From Cellulomonas chitinilytica (GTDB lineage Bacteria; Actinomycetota; Actinomycetes; Actinomycetales; Cellulomonadaceae): a stretch of DNA of 64,000 nt. The stretch spans positions 1-64,000 of the forward strand of contig NZ_BONK01000021.1 of the NCBI RefSeq assembly GCF_016862675.1, given 5' to 3'. This document shows, piece by piece, positions 8,823-17,041 of this stretch. Both the position numbers and the translations under genes were made by a program. Position 1 is the first letter of the stretch. Each line of letters starts with the position of its first letter. A model generated the notes under the pieces. The model searched no databases and was not told the DNA's origin. It saw only the letters and a list, made by a program, of their open reading frames with translations.

Positions 8823-8848
8823 CTATCGAACATACTTATTTACGTTAG
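8823..8848. promoter_or_regulatory. 26-bp imperfect palindrome between folE and the Fe-S-type regulator
   Basis: An A/T-rich palindrome with 9 of 13 positions matching per arm (outer CTA-CG and CG-TAG, centre ATACTTAT) fills the middle of the divergent intergenic region. It is the most A/T-rich stretch nearby and overlaps likely -10 boxes for both genes. It is the best candidate operator for the regulator at 8884. Confidence 0.45.
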
Positions 8849-8883
8849 AAAGCCGCGCCGGTAGTGTCAAGAAGGTGGAGCAC

Positions 8884-9570
8884 GTGAGCTCAGGGACGTT
8901 CGCCGCGGACGCCGAGGCCATCGGCGCGCTCGCCGACCCCGTGCGTCTCGCGCTGTACCGGTTCGTCGTCGCGCAGCCCGAGCCGGTGAGCCGCGACCAG
9001 GCCGCGGAGGCCGTCGGCGTCCCGCGCCACCGTGCCCGGTTCCATCTCGAACGGCTCGCGACGGACGGCCTGCTCGCGACGAGCCATGCGCGGCTGACCG
9101 GCCGCACCGGCCCCGGCGCCGGCCGGCCCGCCACCCTGTACCGGCGAGCGCCCCGCGAGGTCGCCGTCTCGCTGCCCCACCGCGAGTACGAGCTCGCCGG
9201 CCGGCTGCTCAGCGACGCGGTCGCCGAGTCGGTGCGCACCGGCGCGCCCGTGCTCGAGGCGGTGGACCGCTCGTTCGCGGCGTACGGGCAGGCCGCGGCG
9301 CGTGCGGCCGACCCGGACGGGGCCGACCCCCTCGACGCGACGGCGCACGTCCTCGCCGGCCACGGCTACGAGCCGCGACGTGACGGCGACGAGGTCCACC
9401 TGCACAACTGCCCGTTCCACGCACTGGCGCAGACGCAGACCGAGCTCATCTGCCACGCGAACCTCTGCCTCGTCGCCGCGGTGGCCGGCGAGGTCGCTCC
9501 GGACCGGGTCGACGCCCGCCTCGAGCCCCGCGCCGACCGGTGCTGCGTGGTCCTCGCGGCCAGGCCCTAG
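8884..9570 (+). CDS. Cysteine-rich winged-helix regulator, SufR-like (probable Fe-S sensor)
   Basis: The 228-residue protein has an N-terminal ArsR/DeoR-type winged helix (IGALADPVRLALYRFVVAQ, VSRDQAAEAVGVPRHRARFHLERLATDGLL). The C-terminal part carries a cysteine cluster: NCPFH, then C and C in ELICHANLC, and RADRCCVVL. This matches the layout of SufR-type regulators that bind an iron-sulfur cluster. GTG 8884 is chosen for the GGTGGAG just upstream; GTG 8875 is possible. It diverges from folE, so it likely controls folE and the flavin reductase in response to iron, oxygen or NO (inference). Confidence 0.7.
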   Translation: MSSGTFAADAEAIGALADPVRLALYRFVVAQPEPVSRDQAAEAVGVPRHRARFHLERLATDGLLATSHARLTGRTGPGAGRPATLYRRAPREVAVSLPHREYELAGRLLSDAVAESVRTGAPVLEAVDRSFAAYGQAAARAADPDGADPLDATAHVLAGHGYEPRRDGDEVHLHNCPFHALAQTQTELICHANLCLVAAVAGEVAPDRVDARLEPRADRCCVVLAARP

Positions 9571-9659
9571 CGGCCGTCGACGGCGCACCCGTCCCGGGGG
9601 CCGGGACGTAGGACCCGCGATCGGGCGGACATGTCCCCGTACTTTTCTGACATAAGTCC

Positions 9660-9687
9660 CCACGCGCTCGTGTCTTCGAGCGCGTGG
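9660..9687 (+). terminator. Perfect 11-bp stem-loop upstream of the sigma factor
   Basis: CCACGCGCTCG-TGTCTT-CGAGCGCGTGG is a perfect inverted repeat with a six-base loop, about 90 bases after the regulator stop and 127 bases before the sigma start. It lacks a T-tract. It could terminate the regulator transcript or fold in the leader of the sigma mRNA. A short direct repeat (GACATGTCCCC, GACATAAGTCCCC) lies just upstream. Confidence 0.55.
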
Positions 9688-9813
9688 CGGACCCCGCAAG
9701 CCCCGCACGCACCCGGGCTGCCGGCCCTCCAGCCCGGCGGCCGGCGGGCACGCCCCGTCGTGCCCGCACCCGGACGCCCATCCCACGAGATCGCTTCCCG
9801 ATCGGAGTCGACG

Positions 9814-10752
9814 ATGACCTACCCCAGTGCGGTGCACTGGTTGCGCGGCCTGCCCGCGGGCACGGCGCCCGAGGGGGTGGTACCCCACCCTTTCGCCGAC
9901 GGTGAGCACACCGGAGGGCCGGCGTCTCCCGTCGAGGAGCCCGTCGCGACGCCGCACCTCACGCTCGTCGGCGACGCACCCGACGAGCGGGTCGTCGAGC
10001 CGGACCCGGAGACGAGCGCGCTCTGGGCCGAGTACGCCGCGTCGCGGTCGAAGGCCTGTCGGGACCGGCTGATCCTGCACTACGCGCCGGTCGTGGCCCG
10101 GGTCGCCGCCCGCGTCGGCATGCGGCTCCCGCGCACCGTCGAGCAGGCCGATCTCGTGTCCTACGGGATGTTCGGGCTGATCGACGCGATCGAGAAGTTC
10201 GACGCCGGCCGTGAGGTGAAGTTCGAGTCGTACGCCGCCGCGCGGATCCGCGGCGCGATCATCGACGAGCTGCGGGCGAGCGACTGGGTGCCGCGCTCCG
10301 TCCGGACGAAGGCCCGGGCGATCGACCAGGCGCACGCCGAGCTCGAGGCGACGCTGCACCGCGCCCCCACCGACGAGGAGACGGCCGCGCACCTGCAGAT
10401 CCCGGTCCGCGAGCTGCGCGCGGTGTACGCCAAGCTCGCGACCGTGAACGTGTCCGCGCTCGACGACATGGCCGGCGACCGCGGCGTCCCGTTCAAGGAC
10501 ACCCTGCGCGACCACGCGTGCGTCGACCCGGCCGGCGCCCTCGACGCCGCCGAGACCAAGCACCTGCTCGCCCGCGCCATCGAGCAGCTCGGCGACCGGG
10601 AACGGATCGTCGTCGTCCTCTACTACTACGAGGGCATGACCCTGGCCGAGATCGGCCGGGTGCTCGGCGTCACCGAGTCGCGGGTCTCCCAGATGCACAC
10701 CGGCGCGATGCTGCGGCTGCGCACCCGCCTGCGGGAGGCGGAACGCGCCTGA
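9814..10752 (+). CDS. fliA: FliA/WhiG-family RNA polymerase sigma factor
   Basis: The 312-residue protein has an unconserved N-terminal 75 residues, then sigma region 2 (ADLVSYGMFGLIDAIEKFD, FESYAAARIRGAIIDELRASDWVPRSVR), region 3 and region 4 (RERIVVVLYYYEGMTLAEIGRVLGVTESRVSQMHTGAMLRLR). This is the sigma-28 class, used for flagellar/chemotaxis genes in motile actinobacteria and for sporulation (WhiG) in Streptomyces. GGAG lies six bases before ATG 9814. No flagellar genes lie in the window, so the target set is inferred only from the family. Confidence 0.88.
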   Translation: MTYPSAVHWLRGLPAGTAPEGVVPHPFADGEHTGGPASPVEEPVATPHLTLVGDAPDERVVEPDPETSALWAEYAASRSKACRDRLILHYAPVVARVAARVGMRLPRTVEQADLVSYGMFGLIDAIEKFDAGREVKFESYAAARIRGAIIDELRASDWVPRSVRTKARAIDQAHAELEATLHRAPTDEETAAHLQIPVRELRAVYAKLATVNVSALDDMAGDRGVPFKDTLRDHACVDPAGALDAAETKHLLARAIEQLGDRERIVVVLYYYEGMTLAEIGRVLGVTESRVSQMHTGAMLRLRTRLREAERA

Positions 10753-10755
10753 GCG

Positions 10756-11085
10756 TCAGCCCTTCGGCGGGAACGTCGCGACGTGGTCCCGGGCGCGGAC
10801 CAGCCACCCGGCTGCCTCGTCGGGCGGCATGGCCGGCGGGAGCGCGAGGTAGCTGCCCATCGGCCTGCCGCCGGGGCTGAACGGGACGGTGCCGTCGAGC
10901 GCGGACAGCTCGTCACGCGCCTCGTCGTCGAGCTTGACCCCGACCGAGTCGCCGTACAGGCCCGCGAACATGTTCCCGTTCACGTACGCCCCGAGGTGAC
11001 CGAACAGCGGCTTGACCTGCACGCCCGGCCCGTCGGGGACCAGCGCGCGGAACCGCTCCTTCTGGGCGTCGGTCGCCTTCGTCAT
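10756..11085 (-). CDS. TfoX N-terminal-domain protein
   Basis: The 109-residue protein matches the TfoX/Sxy N-terminal domain: RFRALVPDGPGVQVKPLFGHLGAYVNGNMFAGLYGDSVGVKLD, then PMGSYLALP. In gammaproteobacteria Sxy controls competence, but stand-alone actinobacterial copies are of unknown role. The ATG at 11085 follows AGAGG by six bases; an ATG five codons upstream lacks a good site. It converges with the sigma gene, three bases apart, and diverges from helR. Confidence 0.82.
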   Translation of the reverse strand: MTKATDAQKERFRALVPDGPGVQVKPLFGHLGAYVNGNMFAGLYGDSVGVKLDDEARDELSALDGTVPFSPGGRPMGSYLALPPAMPPDEAAGWLVRARDHVATFPPKG

Positions 11086-11141
11086 CGCGCACCTCTGCAC
11101 CGAGCGGGACGGGCCTCCGTTCTCAACGTATAGCGCACAGG

Positions 11142-11160
11142 GGGGCTTGCCGCCAGGCCC
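11142..11160 (+). promoter_or_regulatory. Rifamycin-associated element (RAE)
   Basis: GGGGCTTGCCGCCAGGCCC matches 17 of 19 bases of the published rifamycin-associated element GGGGCTTGCGGCAAGGCCC. It lies 53 bases before the helR start. TTGCCG inside it could be a -35 box, 18 bases from CAGAAT at 11172-11177. RAEs precede rifamycin resistance genes in actinobacteria, including helR, and are tied to induction by rifamycins. Confidence 0.85.
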
Positions 11161-11213
11161 CCGTCGGGGCGCAGAATTCCTGCCTCATCCCCGCACCCCA
11201 CGGAACGAGGCCC

Positions 11214-13352
11214 ATGCCCACCGACGCGTTCGACCTCCCTGACCGTCTCGCCGCCAAGGCCGACCCGGCCCTGATCGGCGACGACGAGCGCCATTTCGCG
11301 GCGATCGGCCAGAGCCTGGAGCAGACGGTCGCCGACCTGTCCGAGCGGCTGGGCGCTGCGCGTCGTGCGCCCGCTCGGGGCGGCACGCAGGCGCTGGAAC
11401 GCGACCAGGAGGTGCACCGCCTGTCGTCGCGCCTGCGCACCCTGCGGCGGTTCGGGCTGGACCTGTGCCTCGGCCGCATGGTGGGTGCCGACGGTGCCGA
11501 GCCCGTGTACGTCGGGCGGCTGGGTCTGACCGACAGCGCGGGGCGGCGGCTGCTCGTGGACTGGCGGTCGCCCGTCGCCGAGCCGTTCTTCGGCGCCACG
11601 CACGCGAACCCGATGGGCCTGGTGAGCCGGCGCCGGTACCGGTGGACCGCCGGGCGGGTCAGCGACTACTGGGACGAGGTGTTCACACCCGACGGGCTCG
11701 TGGGTCACGCCGCGCTCGACGACGAGTCCGCCTTCGTCGCGAGCCTGGGCACGAGCCGGTCGGCGCAGATGCGCGACGTGCTCGGCACGATCCAGGCCGA
11801 CCAGGACGCGATCATCCGCCGCGGCTCGCGCGGCACGGTCGTGGTCGACGGCGGTCCGGGCACCGGGAAGACGGTCGTCGCGCTGCACCGCTCGGCGTAC
11901 CTGCTGTACTCCGAGCCGCACCTCGGCCACCACCGGGGCGGCGTGCTGTTCGTCGGCCCGCACGAGCCGTACCTCGCGTACGTCGCCGACGTGCTGCCGC
12001 GCCTCGGGGAGGAGGGCGTGCAGATCTGCACGCTGCGCGACCTGGTGCCCGAGGGCGCGACGGCGCGGCCGGAGACCGACCCGGAGGTGGCGCGCCTCAA
12101 GTCGTCCGCCGACCTGGTGAGGGCGATCGAGCCGGCCGTGCGGTTCTCCGAGCGGCCGCCCAAGGAAGGCCTGCTCGTCGAGACGCCCTGGTCCGACCTG
12201 TGGCTCAGCACCCAGGACTGGGCCGACGCGTTCGACTCGCCCGACCTGGGCACCCCGCACAACGACGCCCGCGACCAGGTCTGGGACGAGCTTGTCGAGA
12301 TCCTCGTCGCGAAGGTCGACGACGAGGACGTCCCCGAGGACCAGCTCCGCCGCGCCCTCCTGCGGAACCGGGAGCTGACCGGGGCGTTCAACCGCGCGTG
12401 GCCGCTCATCGAGGCGACCGACCTCGTCGCCGACCTGTGGTCGGTGCCCGCCTACCTGCGGATGTGCGCCCCCCGGCTCACCCCCGACGAGGTGCGGACG
12501 CTGCAGCGCGACGACACGCACGCCTGGACGGTCGCGGACCTGCCGCTGCTCGACGCCGCCCGGCAACGGCTCGGCGACCCGGAGGCGTCCCGGCGGCGAC
12601 GTCGTCGGGAGGCCGCGCTCGCTGCCGAGCGGGAGGAGATGAGCCGGGTCGTCGAGCACCTCGTCGAGTCCGACGACTCCGAGCTGCAGGTGATGAAGAT
12701 GCTGCGCGGCGAGGACCTGCGCGCCGCGCTCGTCGACGAGGACGCGCACGCCGGTCCCGCCCCCGACGCGCTGGCCGGCCCGTTCGCGCACGTCGTCGTC
12801 GACGAGGCCCAGGAGCTCACCGACGCCGAGTGGCAGATGCTGCTCAGCCGGTGCCCGTCGCGGAGCCTGACCGTCGTCGGGGACCGGGCGCAGGCCCGCG
12901 GCGGGTTCGACGGGTCGTGGCAGGAACGGCTCGGGCGGGTCGGGCTCGGCGACGTCGACGTGCGGTCCCTGACCGTCAACTACCGGACGCCGTCGGAGGT
13001 GATGGCGCAGGCCGAGCCGGTGATCCGAGCCGTGCTGCCCGACGCCAACGTGCCGACGTCGATCCGCAGCAGCGGGGTCCCGGTCGTGCACGGGTCGACG
13101 CCCGACCTGGCCGCGGTGCTCGCGACGTGGCTCGCCGAGGACGCCGACGGGATCGCGTGCGTCATCGGCGACCCGACGTTCGAGGAGGTGCCGCGGGTCC
13201 GCTCCCTCACGCCGCAGACCGCGAAGGGCCTCGAGTTCGACCTCGTCGTCCTCGTCGACCCCGAGCGGTTCGGCGACGGCACCCGGGGAGCCGTCGACCG
13301 GTACGTCGCGATGACGCGCGCGACCCGGCAGCTCGTCGTGCTGACGAGCTGA
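11214..13352 (+). CDS. helR: HelR, RNA-polymerase-recycling ATPase (rifamycin resistance)
   Basis: The 712-residue HelD-class superfamily 1 ATPase binds stalled RNA polymerase and, in HelR, displaces bound rifamycin. The N-terminus is a helical/coiled-coil arm (about 1-80), followed by VGRLGLTDSAGRRLLVDWRSPVAEPFF typical of HelD. The Walker A motif GGPGTGKT is at 213-220 (K219) and Walker B VVVDEAQE near D530-E531. Late helicase motifs are LTVNYRTPSEV, TAKGLEFDLVVLVD and YVAMTRATRQLVVL. The upstream RAE makes the HelR subclass much likelier than housekeeping HelD. No other rif-modifying gene is in the window. Confidence 0.92.
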   Translation: MPTDAFDLPDRLAAKADPALIGDDERHFAAIGQSLEQTVADLSERLGAARRAPARGGTQALERDQEVHRLSSRLRTLRRFGLDLCLGRMVGADGAEPVYVGRLGLTDSAGRRLLVDWRSPVAEPFFGATHANPMGLVSRRRYRWTAGRVSDYWDEVFTPDGLVGHAALDDESAFVASLGTSRSAQMRDVLGTIQADQDAIIRRGSRGTVVVDGGPGTGKTVVALHRSAYLLYSEPHLGHHRGGVLFVGPHEPYLAYVADVLPRLGEEGVQICTLRDLVPEGATARPETDPEVARLKSSADLVRAIEPAVRFSERPPKEGLLVETPWSDLWLSTQDWADAFDSPDLGTPHNDARDQVWDELVEILVAKVDDEDVPEDQLRRALLRNRELTGAFNRAWPLIEATDLVADLWSVPAYLRMCAPRLTPDEVRTLQRDDTHAWTVADLPLLDAARQRLGDPEASRRRRRREAALAAEREEMSRVVEHLVESDDSELQVMKMLRGEDLRAALVDEDAHAGPAPDALAGPFAHVVVDEAQELTDAEWQMLLSRCPSRSLTVVGDRAQARGGFDGSWQERLGRVGLGDVDVRSLTVNYRTPSEVMAQAEPVIRAVLPDANVPTSIRSSGVPVVHGSTPDLAAVLATWLAEDADGIACVIGDPTFEEVPRVRSLTPQTAKGLEFDLVVLVDPERFGDGTRGAVDRYVAMTRATRQLVVLTS

Positions 13353-13403
13353 CCGGGACGTTCGGACCTGACCGCGGCGGGCGCGGGGAGACAGGCTGGC
13401 GTT

Positions 13404-14585
13404 GTGCCCGGACGGCTGAGCGTGTTCGACCGCGCGGAGCTCGCGACGGACGTCGGACCCTCCCCGCGCAACGTCACCGTGCTGCTCGTCGTGGCCGGAC
13501 CCGTGCCGGACGTCGACGAGGTCCGCGCCCGGATGGCGTCGGCGCTCGCGGCCGAGCCACGCCTGGGTGAGCAGGTCCGGCGGGCGGCCACGGGACCCGT
13601 CTGGCGTGCCGGGCCGGTGGACCTGACCGCGCACGTCCGCGTGCGGTCCGTGCCGGGCGGCGACCCGGTCGACGTCGCGGTCGACGAGCTCCGACGGCCC
13701 CTGCCGGCGGGCCGCCCGGCGTGGCGGCTGACGCTCGTGGACCTCGCGGACGACGAGCGGTCCGCGCTCGTGTGGACCAACGGGCACGTCCTCGGCAACG
13801 GCCCGAGCGTGCTCGGGCTGCTCCTCGACCACCTGACCGACGGCCCGCCCGCCGCACCGTGGCGCACGCCGGGGCGCCGCCCGCCGCCCGGGCCCGGCGA
13901 GCGGGTGCGCGCCGGCCGGCCCGGCCGGAGCCGCCTCGTCCGGCCCGTGACTGCCGGGCTCACGGCGGTCCCCGTGAGCGTCGACCTCACGGACCTGCGC
14001 GCCGGTGCGCGCACGTGCGGGGCGACCGTGAACGACGCGCTGCTGTGGGCGTGGGGCCGCGCCTTCCGCCGGGCGGGCGGGGCCGCCGGCGGGCGCGTCG
14101 TCCTGTCGGTGCCCGTGACCGTGCCGGGCTCGGCGTTCGGGAACCAGGTCGGCGCCCTGCGCGTGGCCGTCCCGGCGGAGCGCGGACCGGCCGCCGCACA
14201 GCTCGCCGCGCTCGCGGCCCGCACCCGGGCCGCCAAACGGCACGTCCGGCCGTGGGCCTGGTCGCTCGCCCCGGCCGGTGTCCTCGTGATGCGCCGGCTC
14301 GGGCTGCTCCCGATGATGCTCCGGCGGCAGCGGCTCATCTCGACCGTCGTGACGCACGCCCCGGGGCCGCCCGACCCGCTGCGGGTGCTCGGCGTCCCGG
14401 TCGTCGCGACCGTGCCGCTCGTCCCCGTCGTCGGGAACGTGACGACCGCCGTCGCGGCCGTCTCCGTCGGCGGCCGTCTCGACGCCGCGGTGGTGTGCTC
14501 GCCCGAGTCAGCCGGGCGGGCCCGCGCGCTCGCGGACGACCTCCGCGACGGCCTGCGGGAGATCGCCGCGCTGGGCCGGGTCTGA
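13404..14585 (+). CDS. WS/DGAT-like acyltransferase with altered active-site motif
   Basis: The 393-residue protein resembles wax ester synthase/diacylglycerol acyltransferases: an N-terminal condensation-type fold and a C-terminal half with TVNDALLWAWGRAFRR, VPVTVPGSAFGNQVGALRVAVP and STVVTHAPGPPDPLRVLGVPV. The HHxxxDG catalytic motif reads GHVLGNG at about 127-133, keeping the second His (H128) but losing the first His and the Asp (N132). Activity may be changed or lost. It starts at GTG 13404, 51 bases after helR, and may be cotranscribed with it. Confidence 0.7.
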   Translation: MPGRLSVFDRAELATDVGPSPRNVTVLLVVAGPVPDVDEVRARMASALAAEPRLGEQVRRAATGPVWRAGPVDLTAHVRVRSVPGGDPVDVAVDELRRPLPAGRPAWRLTLVDLADDERSALVWTNGHVLGNGPSVLGLLLDHLTDGPPAAPWRTPGRRPPPGPGERVRAGRPGRSRLVRPVTAGLTAVPVSVDLTDLRAGARTCGATVNDALLWAWGRAFRRAGGAAGGRVVLSVPVTVPGSAFGNQVGALRVAVPAERGPAAAQLAALAARTRAAKRHVRPWAWSLAPAGVLVMRRLGLLPMMLRRQRLISTVVTHAPGPPDPLRVLGVPVVATVPLVPVVGNVTTAVAAVSVGGRLDAAVVCSPESAGRARALADDLRDGLREIAALGRV

Positions 14586-14586
14586 C

Positions 14587-15333
14587 TCAGGCCCAGAGGC
14601 CGCGCTCGACGAGGACGTCGCGCAGCACGTCCGCCCGGTCGCTGATGATCCCGTCGACCCCGACGTCGAGCAGCGCCCGCATGTCGTCCGGGTCGTTCAC
14701 CGTCCACACGTGGACCGGGCGGCCGGCGCGGTGGGCGGCGCGAACGTGCCGTCCGGTGAGGACCCGCCGGCCGCGGAACCGCCACGGCACCTGGTAGGCG
14801 TCGAACCCGCGCGCCGCCACGCGGCCCGTGAGCAGGAAGGTCACCGCCTCCGCGGTCGCCGCCGACGTCGCGACCGGCCGGGACAGCCGGGCGACCGTCG
14901 CGTCCCGGCGGGCCGCGGAGAACGACGCGACGCACACCCGGTCGTGCGCGGCGGTCCGCTCGATGGCCGCGGCGACCGGCTCGACGCCCGAGCGTTCCTT
15001 GACGTCGACGTTCACGCGCACGTCCGGCCACGTGCCGAGCACGTCCTCCAGCACGGGCACCGGCTCGACCCCGCCGACCCGCGCCCGCCGGACCTCGGCC
15101 CACGGCAGCTCGGCGATGCGCCCGGCGCGGTCCGTGGTGCGGTCCAGCGACGCGTCGTGCATCAGCACCGCGCGACCGTCGGCCGTGCCGTGCGCGTCCG
15201 TCTCGACGTACCGGTACCCGAGGTCGACGGCCGCCTGGAACGCTGCCATCGAGTTCTCCAGGCCGGCAGGGGAGAACCCGCGGTGCGCGAGCGCGGCGGT
15301 GCCGCCCGGGGCGCCGAAGTACGGGTGCGTCAT
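14587..15333 (-). CDS. Glycerophosphodiester phosphodiesterase
   Basis: The 248-residue GDPD enzyme hydrolyses glycerophosphodiesters to glycerol-3-phosphate and an alcohol. The family signature is clear: LAHRGFSPAGLENSMAAFQAAVDLGYRYVETDAHGTADGRAVLMHDASLDRTTD, with HR, E-N, E-x-D and HD metal/catalytic residues, and VWTVNDPDDMRALLDVGVDGIISDRAD at the end. There is no signal peptide, so it acts in the cytoplasm. GGAGG lies seven bases before the ATG. It faces the acyltransferase-like gene end to end. Confidence 0.92.
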   Translation of the reverse strand: MTHPYFGAPGGTAALAHRGFSPAGLENSMAAFQAAVDLGYRYVETDAHGTADGRAVLMHDASLDRTTDRAGRIAELPWAEVRRARVGGVEPVPVLEDVLGTWPDVRVNVDVKERSGVEPVAAAIERTAAHDRVCVASFSAARRDATVARLSRPVATSAATAEAVTFLLTGRVAARGFDAYQVPWRFRGRRVLTGRHVRAAHRAGRPVHVWTVNDPDDMRALLDVGVDGIISDRADVLRDVLVERGLWA

Positions 15334-15370
15334 GCCGCGACCTCCGGTCGGGGGCCGACGGACCGTCCGG

Positions 15371-16126
15371 TCAGGACGTGCGTCGGGCCTGCTCCAGGTT
15401 CGACCGGTGCGGGCCGGACAGCCAGTCCTGGTCGAGACGCGCGTCGACCGGGTCCTCCCCGCGCCGCAGCGCCTCCACGTAGGCACGGTCGGCGGCGAGG
15501 CGCGCCGCCACCTCGGGGCCCCTCGCGACGGCCCCGTGGCCGGGGACGACGACGTCGACGTGCCGGGCGGCCTTGCCGAGCCGGTCGAGCGCCGCCGCGT
15601 AGGCGGCCACCTGACCGGGGCGTCGCGCGTCGAGGAGCGGGATGAGGACGTCGGAGAGCATGTCGCCCGCGATCAGCACGCCCCGGTCCGCGAGCAGGAG
15701 CGCGGCGTGGCCGGCGGCGTGCGCCTCGTGCGCGACGACCTCTCCCGGCACGGGCCCGCCGTCCGCGGGCAGCGGGGTGAGGAGCGCGACCAGGTCCAGC
15801 GGGATGCCCGAGGCGTTCTGCTCCGCCATCGCCTGCGCGCGCTCCCGGGCCTCGGCGGCCACCTCGGCGCACGCGGCGGTGGCGTAGCGCGGCACGTCGC
15901 CGAACCGGGGGTGCCACAGCAGGTGGTCCCAGTGCGGGTGGGTGCAGAACCCGGCGACCACCGGGACGCCGAGCCGGTCCACGTCGTCGGCGAGCTCGGC
16001 CAGGTCCGAGCCGGCGATGCCGGGGTCGACCAGGACCAGCCCGCCGTCCGCGCGCACCACGACGGCGTTGCTCCAGACCCAGTCGCTCTGCCGGACCCAG
16101 ACCCCGTCGGCCACCTCGTCGAGCAC
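15371..16126 (-). CDS. MBL-fold metallohydrolase
   Basis: The 251-residue metallo-beta-lactamase-fold protein has THPHWDH (HxHxDH), a later His (AHAAGHAALLL), IAGDMLSDV and PGHGAV. The WH-rich insert after the motif (LLWHPRFGDVPRYAT) is not diagnostic. The start is GTG 16126 with no good ribosome site. It is 37 bases upstream of the glycerophosphodiesterase in the same direction and probably cotranscribed. The substrate is unknown; hydrolases of this kind include lactonases and thioesterases. Confidence 0.85.
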   Translation of the reverse strand: MLDEVADGVWVRQSDWVWSNAVVVRADGGLVLVDPGIAGSDLAELADDVDRLGVPVVAGFCTHPHWDHLLWHPRFGDVPRYATAACAEVAAEARERAQAMAEQNASGIPLDLVALLTPLPADGGPVPGEVVAHEAHAAGHAALLLADRGVLIAGDMLSDVLIPLLDARRPGQVAAYAAALDRLGKAARHVDVVVPGHGAVARGPEVAARLAADRAYVEALRRGEDPVDARLDQDWLSGPHRSNLEQARRTS

Positions 16127-16198
16127 CGGATCACTGTGTCAGGTGCGCCCGTCCGCCGCGCGCCGATTCCTCCGGCACCTCCGCGCGGTCTACCCCTC

Positions 16199-17041
16199 AT
16201 GACGACGACGCAGGACCCGAACCGCGCCCACTGGGTGGCCGTCGCGCGCGACGAGCCCGTCGACTGGGGTGCGCTCGCCACCGAGCCGGACGGCGTCGAC
16301 GACGCCCCCGTCGACGACCCCGCAGGGCTCTGGCTGCACCCCGGCGACGAGCTGCCCGGTGCGGCCGTGCTGGCCGTCCACGGCGGCGGGTTCGTCAGCG
16401 GCTCGGTGCGGACGCACCGTCGGATGTTCGGCCACCTGGCCCGTGCGTCCGGCGTCGCGACGTTCGTCGTCGAGTACGGCCTGGTGCCCGGGCACGTGTT
16501 CCCGAGCCAGCTCGGCACCGTGACGGCCGCGTACCGGTGGCTGCTCGACGGCGGCGCGCGGCGGGTCGCCGTGGCGGGGGACTCGTGCGGCGCGACCCTG
16601 GCGCTGGCGCTCGCGGTGCAGGCCCGGGACGACGGCCTCCCGCCGCCCGCCTCGCTGCTGCTCATGTCGGCGTGGACCGACCTCCTGGCCACGGGTGCGT
16701 CGTACGACGGCGCCCGCGACCCGTTCTTCACACGGCCCCTCGTGCGCGGGCTCGGCGCCGGGTACCTCGCCGGGACGGACCCGCACGACCCCCTCGCGGC
16801 GCCCCTGCACGCCGACCCGGGCGGGCTGCCGCCGACCTACCTGCAGGTCGGGGCCGACGAGGCGCTGCTCGACGACAGCAGGGCCCTCGCCCGCCGGATG
16901 CACGACGCCGGGGTGGACGTGCGGCTCGAGGAGTTCGCCGGTCAGGTGCACTCGTTCCAGATGGCGGCGGGCCGGACCCGGGTCGCCGACGACGCGATCG
17001 GGAGGGCGGGACGATGGCTGCGGTCGACACTGGTCCCGTGA
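16199..17041 (+). CDS. HSL-family alpha/beta-hydrolase (esterase/lipase)
   Basis: The 280-residue enzyme has the oxyanion motif VHGGGFVSGSVRTHRRM, nucleophile motif GDSCGA, Asp in GADEALLDDS and His in GQVHSFQMAAG. This is the hormone-sensitive-lipase group of esterases acting on short acyl esters. No signal peptide is present. The ATG at 16199 has no clear ribosome site. Its last 28 bases overlap the next gene, an ECF sigma factor with a SnoaL-like tail, so the two are translated together. Confidence 0.88.
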   Translation: MTTTQDPNRAHWVAVARDEPVDWGALATEPDGVDDAPVDDPAGLWLHPGDELPGAAVLAVHGGGFVSGSVRTHRRMFGHLARASGVATFVVEYGLVPGHVFPSQLGTVTAAYRWLLDGGARRVAVAGDSCGATLALALAVQARDDGLPPPASLLLMSAWTDLLATGASYDGARDPFFTRPLVRGLGAGYLAGTDPHDPLAAPLHADPGGLPPTYLQVGADEALLDDSRALARRMHDAGVDVRLEEFAGQVHSFQMAAGRTRVADDAIGRAGRWLRSTLVP

